Source: Avena insularis
Lineage: Eukaryota > Streptophyta > Magnoliopsida > Poales > Poaceae
NCBI GenBank assembly: GCA_023614405.1
Contig: CM042690.1
Coordinates: 663,780,802 to 663,844,801, forward strand
Direction: 5' to 3'
DNA length: 64,000 bases
Shown piece after piece: positions 12,401 through 21,669 of the stretch. Both the position numbers and the translations under genes were made by a program. Within the stretch, counting starts at the first letter, position 1; every line of letters starts with the position of its first letter. A model generated the notes under the pieces. The model made no database searches and was not told where the DNA came from. It worked only from the letters and a program-made list of their open reading frames with translations.

Positions 12401-15007
12401 CTCAAGATGAACAAGGTTGGTTTTCTACACATTTTTTTAATCGAAAGTTTTTTCTCTTGTTCGCATTTGTTAGACCACCTTACTGGACACTGCAACTGGA
12501 ACTTTACATCATTTGTTTAACAGAAGATCCCCTTCTCACGTTTCTATTATGCTACTGCATTAGTAATTCTTACATACTGACTAATTTACAGAAAGCATGC
12601 CAAGAGTTTTGGGCTGCTATAGGCTTGAAGATCTGGAGAAAGTAATGATTGGGCTGGGTCTACAAGCACTAAGGTTAGTTAGTATATCAATAATTACTGA
12701 TTGTTATTTGGCTGATCTAAGGCTTACTTATTGTTTTCATATTGTAGGGTACACATGGCAGATGATACAGCTCATCTATTCTTGACACGTAATTCGAAGG
12801 AAGCACAAGATGTGCTTTGGCTCTTAAATCTGTTCAGCTTTCCACAGTTAACTAGCGGGGTAGCTTTGCAAAGGTGTGTCTATTTAGCTTTCTGTTTACT
12901 CCATGAGCAAATACCTTCTCTTTAGGTAAACAAAGAAAACAATTCGCCTGTGGTTATTGTGCTTTTTTATTTCATTTTCTGAGTACACTTTGTTCTGTAA
13001 TTAAAATGGCAGTTGGGAGAAGATCCAAGTTAAATTGCTCGAGAAATGTATATGTGCAAGTTTGAAGATGGGAATATTTTTCTACTCCATGCTGATGTTC
13101 TGTAAGAACGATGCCGAAGGTACTGTTGTTTGGGTGCTGGAGTATACCCTATTTGTCGATGGAATCTGGATTAGAAATTTAGAACTGTCCTCTTTTATTG
13201 CATTCTCAGGATCTTACCTGTTTGGGTGAGCCCTGGCTTTGTCCTTGAAATCGACGTCTGATACACATCTACAATTGCATAATAATACATATTCTTTCTT
13301 TATCATCTGTATGGTCGTATGTTTAGTAATGTAAGAGTATATGTGGATTGCCCACCTTCTCTCCGTTAGTTCGGACTTTTGGTCCTATTGGTGGTTGGTG
13401 CATGAAACTTAATATGGTACACGACCAGAGCTCTTGGGTTCAAGTCTCGGCTTTCGCAATTTTATACAAAAAATGCTCTTGCCCTCTTTCTATCACGAGT
13501 AGGCCGAGTCACATGTGAGAGAGAGGCTGTTAAAGTATATGTGGATTGTCCACCTTCTCTCCATTAGTTCGAAATTTTGATTCTACTGGTTGGTGCATGA
13601 AACTTAATAAGTAACACCATCCAAATCCTTTTGTTTCTAAAGGAATATCGTTAATGCTTACTGTTCAAAATCGTTAATGCTTAATTGGCAACTAGGCCAG
13701 TGAGTCGCACACCCAAACTCTTATCTTGTGCAATCATTATGATATATTGTCGAGAATGCACGCATTTTCATGCTCACTGTCAAAAATTCAAAAGCAAAAT
13801 GTTTAACTTTATTCTGTAGCATCATCACTAGTGGAGTTCAGCAAATTCAGTCCGATTGTGTGAGTTAGGAATTAATTCATCAAGGACTCAACCCCATCAT
13901 GAAACACAACAGAGCTGAAGGGACTTCTGCATATTTATGTTAGTTTGCAATTGTTTAAATCTTAGTTATTAGATAGTTTGCAGGGTAATTTTTGTATTTT
14001 TATCCTTGGGTCTTTACTTGAAATTTCAGATGTGTGCCCATTCTTTCAATTTCATCAACTGGATCCATAAATATTTATTTTGGCTTTAACTGGGCCCATT
14101 TTGTTAAATTCTGTAATCAATTTAATAGTGGCATATGTCATGTCACCAAAATGTTGATGTTGCCACATCTTGCATGACAAGGCACTTGGTGGCATACTGT
14201 GAGCCTGTGCCATCCATATATATATGGCCTTATCATTTTATTTGCATCTCTGTAAACCAGAAGGTTTGGAAATGGTAGACTCAAGGGCTATTGGTTGTGT
14301 CCTGTAATGTGTTTGGATGTAGCAAAACTTGTTACCCAAGTCTTTTCTGTAATGCACATTTGACATTTTTTTAGGTCCTTTAGTTTGAAATTGCTGAATT
14401 AATGTTCATTTCTGTTTTGCAGAGGAATCCCTAGTTATTAGATCCCTTGTTGTTACTGAAGTGTCAATATTTGTGTGCATTGAGAACCTACATCAGTTTG
14501 GTTGCTTTCCTGATGATTCACATCCTCCATATTTTTCTCTTGATGAATGTTGTTCAATCAACAGTATTAAAGAAGTGGTAAGTTGCGCTTGACTTATGAA
14601 ATTTCCAGTCTATCTAGGTTATTTTGCATTTTCAGTTGCAACGATATTCTTTCCACATAGCAGTTCCCTAAAAAGATGGTTCCCTTGCCAAAAAGATTGA
14701 GCTTTGTGTATTCCTAAGCATTTTGTTAACATTCCTAATTGTTGACTGTATTTCTTATGTTTAGGTTGTGGATCAGCGTGAGAAGAAATGCTTGACACTG
14801 ATTTTGGACAAACATGTACATGAAGGAACATCTCACAGTAGCACTAGAAATCCACAGAGCAAGCAAGCAGATGAAATTTACGCAATACATACATGGAAAC
14901 TGAAGTGGTTCGCTGAAGAAACACTTTTGAAGTTCATTTCCGTGCTTAAGGCTCTCTACTCCGCAGCAGCAGCAGCTTCAACGTTACCTGTAAAGTGTAT
15001 ATCCTGA
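6486..15007 (+). CDS. STK11/LKB1-interacting protein homologue (LIP1 + leucine-rich repeats), 11 exons
   Basis: My splice model uses GT-AG introns throughout: exons 6486-6944, 8227-8484, 8594-8836, 8930-9079, 9517-10973, 12342-12415, 12592-12673, 12748-12873, 13013-13119, 14423-14577 and 14765-15007. They sum to 3354 nt, or 1117 residues plus a stop. Residues 1-150 match the LIP1-type N-terminal domain (SLLPFARLRVLELRG, then a conserved LICxxS-like segment). Residues about 190-315 hold leucine-rich repeats (TLDLSRNQF, NLDLGFNHL, KLVLRNNAL, GLDLSYNII, NLWLEGNPI). Exon 5 encodes a long acidic, serine-rich region, probably disordered. The last six exons encode a compact domain like the C-terminal part of animal STK11IP, which is of similar total length (about 1090 residues). 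Animal STK11IP binds the LKB1 kinase and lysosomal/endosomal partners; the plant role is not known to me. Exon 1 is very GC-rich, as is common in grasses. It is convergent with the receptor kinase. The last exon is the least certain. Confidence 0.88.
6945..8226 (+). other. Intron 1 of the STK11IP-like gene
   Basis: The first intron runs from a GT after the ACG codon at 6942-6944 to 'tattgcag' at 8226. It is phase 0 and AT-rich. Two related stretches (about 7785-7850 and 7910-7980, sharing 'tctgttattctgtttaa' and 'agttct.tgttggc') suggest an old internal duplication. I see no gene in it. Confidence 0.7.
11115..11196. mobile_element. Stowaway-type MITE in intron 5
   Basis: An 82-bp near-perfect hairpin begins CTCCCTCTCTGTCCCACAAT and ends in the inverted form ...GGGACGGAGGGAG. 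It is flanked by TA on both sides (11113-11114 and 11197-11198), the target duplication of Tc1/Mariner-type MITEs. Confidence 0.92.
11387..11462. mobile_element. Second Stowaway-type MITE in intron 5
   Basis: A 76-bp hairpin begins CTCCCTCCATTCCTAGCTAT and ends ...ATTAGGAACAGAG, with flanking TA on both sides. The loop arms contain 'gacgttttgggagttcaa' and its complement. Confidence 0.88.
11979..12165. repeat. Two-copy tandem duplication, about 94 bp, in intron 5
   Basis: 'aagttcaaagtacttcaatg' begins at 12001 and again at 12095. The copies match over about 90 bp, both ending in 'ctttgctgaataggaaat'. It lies wholly in the intron before exon 6. Confidence 0.85.
13339..13620. repeat. Direct repeat pair with a Pol III B-box-like motif, intron 9
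   Basis: 'gtatatgtggattg.ccacc' to 'ggttggtgcatgaaacttaa' occurs at about 13339-13413 and again at about 13533-13607. Between them, near 13438, is GGTTCAAGTCTCG, close to a tRNA-type B box, followed by a T-rich stretch. This resembles a tRNA-derived SINE or a common grass repeat, but no clear A box or target duplication was found. Confidence 0.45.
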
Positions 15008-15081
15008 TGTGTTTGTTCTTGTAATTACTTAGTGGTTTCATTCATTCTTTTTTGGGGGTGTATGTAGCTGTTAACCTGTAC

Positions 15082-15237
15082 AGTTTGTTCATTAGCTGTC
15101 TATAGGTGCGTGCTTCCTTTTTTCTTCTGAGTGATCAGATTTTGGTTTCCATCTAGTTTGTTCATTAGCTGTCTATATAGGCGGGTGCTTCCTTTGTTCT
15201 TCCGAGTGATCAAATTTTGGTTTCCATCTAGTTTGTA
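15082..15237. repeat. Two-copy tandem duplication, 73-bp period
   Basis: 'agtttgttcattagctgtct' starts at 15082 and at 15155, and the copies match through 'gatcaaattttggtttccat'. It sits just past the stop codon of the STK11IP-like gene, probably in its 3' UTR. Confidence 0.85.
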
Positions 15238-15356
15238 CAAAACAGAGGTAAATTCAGTGTTGATTGTAAATGCAATTTTGGCAATAAGCTGTTTTGAAGA
15301 TTGCTTCAGTGTTATGGGTGGTAAGAGTAGGATGGATACGAACAGGTGTAATACAG

Positions 15357-15442
15357 TACTAACACCTCCATTCCAGATTATAAGACGTTTTGGTATGTTA
15401 AATTAGCCTACCAAAACATCTTATGATTCAGAACAGAGGTAC
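15357..15442. mobile_element. Stowaway-like MITE between the two convergent genes
   Basis: The inverted arms are 'cctccattccagattataag' with 'cttatgattcagaacagagg', around an inner pair 'acgttttggta' and 'taccaaaacat'. The ends are more worn than in the intron 5 copies, so the exact borders and TA duplications are approximate. Confidence 0.75.
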
Positions 15443-15470
15443 TGGTAGATTGATACAGACGCACATGGAA

Positions 15471-15576
15471 CTGCAAGCATATCATATTTGTGTAACCTTC
15501 ACTCTAGAGTTGGCTAATTTTCACTGCAAGCATATCATATTTACGTAACCTTCACTCAGAGTTGGCTAATTTTCAC
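15471..15576. repeat. Two-copy tandem duplication, 53-bp period
   Basis: 'ctgcaagcatatcatattt' starts at 15471 and 15524; both copies end in 'gagttggctaattttcact'. It immediately adjoins the stop codon of the receptor kinase. Confidence 0.88.
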
Positions 15577-15578
15577 TC

Positions 15579-18035
15579 TTACACTTCTCCTGTTGCTAAT
15601 TTGCTAGTACCAGTATTCTCTGAATAGGATTCATCCTGTGCACCTCCACCGGCGCCTGCGTTCGCCATTGCCAGCATATGAAGCCGTGAGGGGATCGGCG
15701 GCAACGCGACATCGGCGACCCCTTCAAGCTGCTGCACGACGAGCCCCATGGTCGGCCGGTCGCCTTCCTCGTCCTGGATGCACCAGCAGGCAACACGACA
15801 GACCCTCTCGAGCTCTTTCACGTCGGCATCCTTGGCCAGCCTCTCGTCGAGCAGCCCGACCACGTCGCCGTCGTGCAAGCTGACCGCGGCGTGCACCGGG
15901 AAGTACGTCCCGTAGCCTCCCTTCTCCGTTGGCGCGTTGTTCCGCCGGCCAGAGACGATCTCGAACAGCAGGAGGCCGAAGCTGTACACGTCGGCCTTGG
16001 CGGTGACCGGCGCGCCCGCGAGCCACTCCGGCGCGAGGTACCCGAGCGTGCCGCGCATGGTCGTCAGAACGCGGCTGAAGTCGTGGCCGACGAGCTTGGC
16101 CATGCCGAAGTCGGCGAGCTTGGCGCCCATCTGGTCGTCGAGGAGGATGTTCTCCGGCTTGATGTCGCAGTGTATGATGCACTCGCGGCACTTCTCGTGC
16201 AGGTACGCCAGGCCCCTGGCCACGCCCAGCGCGACGACGTACCTCTGCCCCCAGCTCAACACCTTGGCGTCCGAGACGCCGGTCTTGAACAGGTACGAGT
16301 CCAGCGAACCGTTGGCCATGTAGTCGTACACGAGCGCCCTCTTGTTCCCCTCGGAGCAGAAGCCCCGGAGGCGGACGAGGTTGACGTGGTGGATGACGCC
16401 GAGGGTGACCACCTCGGCCCGGAACTGCTTCTCGCCCTGCCGGAACCCGTCCAGCTTCTTCACGGCCACCGGCGTCGCGTCCGGGAGCGCGCCTCTGTAA
16501 ACCGTGCCGAAGCTCCCGCTCCCGAGCTTCTCCGAGAAGTTCCTCGTCGCGGTCCTCACGGCGCTGTAGTCGAACAGCAGCAGCGAGCCCTGCACCGCCG
16601 TCACCTTCCCTTTCCCTTGCCGCCTCCGCAGCAGCACCGCCACGGACACCCCAATCACGAGGCTTGCCAGCAGCAGCACCACGGCCGCAACTACGCTCCC
16701 GAGGATCACCATCGATTTCTTCCACGAATGCGCCTGTGGCGACGACGGCACCTCCGAGCGCGCGACGCGAAGGTGAAGAACAGCTCCAGCGATGCCAGGA
16801 TCAGTCGAGAGCGCCCTCAAGTTAGCGAGCTCGCCCTTCCACATAGAGCACTTGGTTCCATCGTAAAAGTAGGCGGTGCAGGAGCAATCTTTCAAGCAAG
16901 AGCGCTGGCAGTCCCTGTCGTTCCTAACTCCGGCCGCCTCCGACGAGCCACTCGGCAGCTGCACGGCGTACGGCAGATTCAGGAACCCGTCCTTGGGACA
17001 CTCGAGTAAGCTCCGCCTCACGCACCCAGAGGCGGTGTTGCGCAGTTTCCACTGTTGCTCCGACCGCGGCACGAAGCCGGCGGGACACTGGCACGCGGGG
17101 CTGGTGGTGTTGCTGCACAACCCAAAGGGGCCGCACGATCCGTAGACGTCGCAGGTGTCGTGCGGCTCGGAGCAGAAGAGGATCCACTTCCCGGCCGCCT
17201 CGCCCCACTGGCGCCGCCGCATCTGGCCGTTCACGTCCAGCATGAAGTTGCCGACGCCCATCTTCGTGGTCCGGTCGCGGTAGGTGAAGAAATTGACGCT
17301 GCCGTTCCGCGCGTAGGGGAACCCGGCGAAGTATCCGGACCGCATCTCCGGCACGTTCGCGAAGACCTCGCCGTCCCACAGGCCAGTTGTCCAGTACTGG
17401 CTGCGCGCTCCGCCACCGCCCCCGGCGAACAGGTCGAACTTGGGCCGCCCGAGCGCGTCGATCTCCATGGTGAACGCGCCGGGCGCCGGGTTCTCGGCGT
17501 CCGTCCACGACGTGAGGAAGCTATGGACACCGGCGCCCTTGTCGTACCCGAGCCTGGCCCCAGGGAGCCAGGTGTCGGTAGGGTGATCGAAGCTCTGCCA
17601 CGCCACGTCGTCAGACCTCGACGACGTCGCGTTGCTCCGTCGCACGACGAGGTTGCCGTCGTCCTGGAGCGTGGCGACGGTGGTGAGCGGGGGCGACCGG
17701 GAGGACGCGTTGGACGACCACAGCAGGGTGTCGGAAGGCGTCGTGAGGAGGAGAAGCTCGCCGTGGGTGCTCAGCATGAAGCGGGAGGTGGACGGGTTGA
17801 TGATCGGGTTCTCCCGGTTGGCCACCCACACCACCGTTTGCTTGGGGATCTTCTTGTACCAGATGCCGACGTAGTGCTTGCCGGAGCTGCCGGGGGAGAA
17901 GAAGCCGAGCTCGAAGTTGCCGCCCTTGGACAGCAGCGTCTCGTTCCATGGGAGAGACTGGCCTAGAGCGAGGGTGTCGATGGCCGTCGCGGAGAGATGG
18001 AGGCTGGAGAAGAGCAGGAACACAAGGAGGAGCAT
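15579..18035 (-). CDS. G-type lectin S-receptor-like serine/threonine protein kinase
   Basis: A single open frame of 818 residues with no intron, intact from ATG to stop. Residues 1-18 form a hydrophobic signal peptide (MLLLVFLLFSSLHLSATA). A B-type mannose-binding lectin domain follows (about 20-140; FELGFFSPGSSGKHYVGIWY, VVWVANRENPI). Next come an S-locus glycoprotein region (about 200-320; WTTGLWDGE), an EGF-like segment (CDVYGSCGPFGLC), a PAN/apple domain (about 340-425; CLKDCSCTAYFY), a transmembrane helix (about 443-468) with a basic stop-transfer, and a kinase domain (about 500-775). Kinase motifs are GSGSFGTVYRG, VAVKKLD, HCDIKPEN, ADFGMAKL and GTLGYLAPEW. HCD in place of HRD makes it a non-RD kinase. 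It resembles the At2g19130-like subfamily at the plasma membrane. Ligand and pathway are unknown; immune or symbiotic signalling is common in the family. GC is much higher than in its surroundings, as usual for intronless grass genes. Confidence 0.95.
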   Translation of the reverse strand: MLLLVFLLFSSLHLSATAIDTLALGQSLPWNETLLSKGGNFELGFFSPGSSGKHYVGIWYKKIPKQTVVWVANRENPIINPSTSRFMLSTHGELLLLTTPSDTLLWSSNASSRSPPLTTVATLQDDGNLVVRRSNATSSRSDDVAWQSFDHPTDTWLPGARLGYDKGAGVHSFLTSWTDAENPAPGAFTMEIDALGRPKFDLFAGGGGGARSQYWTTGLWDGEVFANVPEMRSGYFAGFPYARNGSVNFFTYRDRTTKMGVGNFMLDVNGQMRRRQWGEAAGKWILFCSEPHDTCDVYGSCGPFGLCSNTTSPACQCPAGFVPRSEQQWKLRNTASGCVRRSLLECPKDGFLNLPYAVQLPSGSSEAAGVRNDRDCQRSCLKDCSCTAYFYDGTKCSMWKGELANLRALSTDPGIAGAVLHLRVARSEVPSSPQAHSWKKSMVILGSVVAAVVLLLASLVIGVSVAVLLRRRQGKGKVTAVQGSLLLFDYSAVRTATRNFSEKLGSGSFGTVYRGALPDATPVAVKKLDGFRQGEKQFRAEVVTLGVIHHVNLVRLRGFCSEGNKRALVYDYMANGSLDSYLFKTGVSDAKVLSWGQRYVVALGVARGLAYLHEKCRECIIHCDIKPENILLDDQMGAKLADFGMAKLVGHDFSRVLTTMRGTLGYLAPEWLAGAPVTAKADVYSFGLLLFEIVSGRRNNAPTEKGGYGTYFPVHAAVSLHDGDVVGLLDERLAKDADVKELERVCRVACWCIQDEEGDRPTMGLVVQQLEGVADVALPPIPSRLHMLAMANAGAGGGAQDESYSENTGTSKLATGEV

Positions 18036-18106
18036 CGTGGCACGAGGTAAATTCAGTAAACTATCTGCCTATGATTGGTTTGTCTCCACTCTCAGCTGAG
18101 CCTGGG

Positions 18107-18114
18107 TTTATATT
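18107..18114 (-). promoter_or_regulatory. Probable TATA box of the lectin receptor kinase
   Basis: On the minus strand AATATAAA lies about 72 bp upstream of the receptor kinase ATG, at a plausible distance for a short leader. No other TATA-like word lies between it and the start codon. Confidence 0.55.
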
Positions 18115-18421
18115 GCAAGCCGAAATAATTGGAAAGGAAATCCGATATCCTCCACTAATATAGACGGGCTCTCGTAGGATTTATTTTCTCCAGTACCTCC
18201 AATGCTGGTCGAAACTGCGGAGGGACGCTTACACGATTTTAACGGAAAGAAAAACAATATCCTGGCGAGAAGTAGCGTTAGCGTCCGACACCACATGAAT
18301 AGCGCGGAGAAAGAAAAAATTTGACCAGCGCCCGGCGGCTGGATAACCAGCGAGCGAACGATATCCCTGCCCTGTGTTGGACCACGAATCAGCCGAAACG
18401 GTCTTCTTCTTCAGATCTCAG

Positions 18422-18978
18422 TCAGGGTGCAGGTGGGACTGTCCACGGGAGGCCCGCATACGTCCGCACAGTCCCACACGATTTAAGTGGGTGTCCCACG
18501 GAAGCCCACGAAACTTATGTGGGTGTTCACTGTTCTACGTATGTTCACATATACCCGCAGATACGTTATTGCAATTGTTGCTTGTATAATGTTCATAAAA
18601 ATATTTTAGTACATAATACGGTCAATATTTAGCACTTCAATGTATCAATTGTCTTTTCCACTTTCTAAGTGACTCGCCGTTCTTTCTACTAGGCATACTA
18701 TTTGCTTGATTACAAAATTCCTACTCCTTTTGATCCAAATTAATATTCTCATATTTAGCTAGATTCGGATGTATCTAGAAATAAAATATGACTAGATATA
18801 TTCGAATCTAGACAAATGTGAAAACATTAATTTGGATCGTAGTAGCTTTTTTGATGTTCGCTCGATCATGGACTTCCCACGGAAACCCACATTTTTTTCT
18901 TGTTTACCCGTGGGTATCCCTTTTATGTGGGCTTGGATAGTGGGCTCCATGGACAGCCCACTCCCACCTGCACCCTGA
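18422..18978. mobile_element. Non-autonomous hAT-type element, 557 bp
   Basis: Terminal inverted repeats are TCAGGGTGCAGGTGGGA on the left and its complement on the right. An exact 8-bp direct repeat, gatctcag, flanks it at 18414-18421 and 18979-18986; 8-bp duplications are the hAT hallmark. Subterminal regions carry many CCCAC/GTGGG words in both orientations, as hAT elements often do. There is no transposase. It lies about 390 bp upstream of the receptor kinase start codon, so it may affect that promoter. Confidence 0.85.
18724..18841. mobile_element. Stowaway-like MITE nested in the hAT element
   Basis: Inverted arms 'ctccttttgatccaaattaa' and 'ttaatttggatcgtag' surround a second inverted pair 'tagattcggatgtatcta' and 'tagatatattcgaatcta'. 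TA is present at the left border; the right border is slightly worn. Confidence 0.75.
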
Positions 18979-19296
18979 GATCTCAGACCGGTCTTCTTCC
19001 CCAAATTTCTTCGCCAGTTTCCGTCTCATCAAAATAAAATAAAAACAGTCGCCGATTGTCTATAAAAATCAGTCGCCGGTGATCTGGCTTAATCGCGAGT
19101 AAAGTTTTTTTTAACAAAATCTCGAGTTAAGTAATGGCTTCTTTTTTAACAAAATCTCGAGTTAAGTAATTGGCTTCTTTGCAGCCACCATCCTATGTGC
19201 CGCCTATATGATAACAAATTCTCGTCAAGTTAGCAGCACGAGAATGAGTATTTTGCACCACCTTCGCTGCTTCCGGAGGTCATCCTCGTTGTTCCG

Positions 19297-19493
19297 ATGA
19301 CTCTGGTGACGGCACCGGTGGTGTTGTATCTAGGTATTATGGTGCCACTCCACCTATCGAACCTCTCGGTGGTTTCACTCATGCAAAACCTGATGATGGC
19401 AAAGTATATGTTTTTTATTGGTATCGAGAAGTTCACTGCAAAATTAGATGATGGCACAAAATATTTCGTCGACAACATTGATGTAATCATTGG
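19297..19493 (+). pseudogene. Left half of an unidentified reading frame split by element F
   Basis: An open frame reaches the left border of element F with ...KYFVDNIDVIIG. The glycine codon GG- falls on the last two bases of the target duplication. The frame matches, in phase, the one resuming at 29953. I do not recognise the protein. An overlapping frame over about 19330-19440 also looks protein-like (ATPPIEPLGGFTHAKPDDGK), so an earlier frameshift is possible. It could be a gene fragment or another transposon. Confidence 0.45.
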
Positions 19494-21655
19494 TGAAAGA
19501 TCACATATGTCGCCTAGAGGGGGTGAATATGAGGTTTAAAACTTTTACGAGAGGGGCTCAATAAAGGCGGAATTAAACTGGCGTTTACTTTGTCAAGCAC
19601 AAAACCTAAAACAACTAGGGTTCACCTATGTGCACCAACAACTTATGCTAAGCAAGACAACAACTATGTGATAGCAAGATATAGACTTCAAGCACGAAGG
19701 CTATCACAAAGTAAGATGCATAAGTAAGAGATCGGGTATAGAGATAACCGAGGCACGCAGAGACGATGCTGTTTTACTGAGTTCCTCCCAACAATGGAGT
19801 ATGTCTCGTTTGGTGAGGGGGTGGTTCCAAACCACCAACGCTACAAAAGGCCTCCCTTGTTCTCCTGTGAATTTCACCCCAACGGGATCGATCCACACTT
19901 CCACTATCGGTGCACTTGTCGCTGGCAATCCGGAACCTCTCACAAGGTTTGGATGCTTCTCCACAACTCAATTGGAGGCTCCCAACAAACAAGATTGGGG
20001 AAATCTCCACAACTTAATTGGAGGCCCCAAGTAATCCACAAACCCGCAAAACAACTAAACCGTCTAGGGTTACAAGAACCCAAGAGATAAAAACTTCTCA
20101 CTTTCACCAACCAAATCCTCCGTAGAGAACTCAAACCGATGCACCTAATGCAATGGCTAGAACACAAGAAGTGCTCAAGTCCTTCTCTCCCAAATTTCAC
20201 CAAAGCTACGGAATCTTATGGGGAATAAGAGAGGAAGAACAATGGAGAAAATCCAACAAGACTCTAAGATCTAGATCCCAAGATGTTCCCCTCACTTAGA
20301 GAAGAGATTGATTGGTGGAGTTGTAGATCTAGATCCTCTCTCTCTTTTCCCTCAAGAAGATGCAAGAATCATTAGAGGGATTGAGAGATAGCAAGCTTCA
20401 ATAGGTCAACAATGGTGGGAAAAAACTTGCAAGAGAGCCTAGGAACCATTGGGAAGAACCCCTTAAATAGGTCCCTAGAAATCCAACCGTTTGGACCAGG
20501 AATCGCCCGGTCCAGAGTCTCCGGACTGGGACCAGAGTCTCTGGTGTACCCAGGCCAAATGGGGACAAACTGGAGGACAGTCTATACACGGTCTAGAGAT
20601 AGACCGCAGATATAGTCTGGAGTCTCCGGTCGTACAAAAATTGGCAAAAAGACCAAGATGAAAACAATCATAACTTTTGCATCTAGACTCCGATTTTGAT
20701 GATCTTGGGATCGTTTTAAAGAGGAAAATAAGCTCTACAGGATCATACACAAAAACATCATAGTCAAGCAAGTGAGAATAGAACCAAATGACTAAAGGTT
20801 TGACCTCTCTCAAAAAGACGAACCGGTAAAATTTCCAACATCGAAAACACAATAGAGAATGCATAAGAAATTCTTTGTTGATGAACTAGAGCTTGTCGTG
20901 GAGATTAACACAAGCTCTAAATCCTCACATGAGTAAGACACAAATAATAGCCAAGAAAGATGATGCTAATGATGCAAAGGTTTGAGCTCTCCTCGAATGA
21001 TAGGGTCAAGTTACTCACTCGAGAGCCCCTCTTGATAGCACAGGGTTACCTATCCTATAAACCGGTCTCCCCAACTAACACCATGAGACCGGTAAGAAAG
21101 AAACCCGATCAAGAACATACCTTTGCCTTGAGCATATTCAACTTGAGCTCGACGATAAGGATCTTGTCCACCTCAAGATGGAACACCTTTCTTGATTGCG
21201 CTAGATTGGTGAAGTCTTGCAAATTGCTCCCCCATACTCACTATATGAGAGCCTCTCTTTTAGGCATATCTTCACATTATCCATGATCACCATAATGATG
21301 GCAAGCCCCAAGCATATGATCTCTTCGAGATGGCTCATCTTGAACTTGCACTTCATTTGTTCTTTTCTTCATTATGTTGGTGCCTTGAAGGTACACTAGA
21401 GATATCACTCCATCTTATTCTTCAAGACACACTTGCCATAGGCTCAAATTTTCCATGACCAATCTTTGGATCACTCCTTGAACATATTTGTCAGCACTTG
21501 ATCTTCTTCATTTTGTTCTTCTTTCAACCTTGACACCACCACATGGTTAAAGCATTGTCTATGGACATATCCGTAAGTATAAATCATTGCAAATATTAGT
21601 CCATAGGGATTGTCATTAATTACCAAAACCACACATGGGGCTGCATGCACTTTCA
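19494..21655 (-). repeat. 3' LTR of element F
   Basis: This 2162-bp LTR matches 27789-29952 over its whole length with scattered substitutions and small indels. It contains three copies of a CCAGAGTCTCYGG-type palindrome at about 20510-20640. Confidence 0.93.
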
Positions 21656-21668
21656 ATCTCCCCCATTT
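21656..21668 (-). other. Polypurine tract of element F
   Basis: On the minus strand AAAATGGGGGAGAT directly abuts the 3' LTR; this purine run primes plus-strand synthesis in LTR retrotransposons. Confidence 0.85.
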
Positions 21669-21669
21669 T

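Noticed and set aside
13430..13460. Possible tRNA gene
   Set aside because: Only a B-box-like word is present; no cloverleaf or A box could be drawn.
15724..16725. 333-codon minus-strand frame overlapping the kinase domain
   Set aside because: Alternative frame of the same GC-rich gene; low-complexity RRG/RA text, while the kinase frame is intact.
15873..17009. 378-codon open frame on the plus strand
   Set aside because: It lies antisense to the receptor kinase; long shadow frames are expected in GC-rich coding DNA, and its text is rich in R, A, P and H without domains.
17055..17966. 303-codon plus-strand frame
   Set aside because: Antisense shadow of the lectin domain region.
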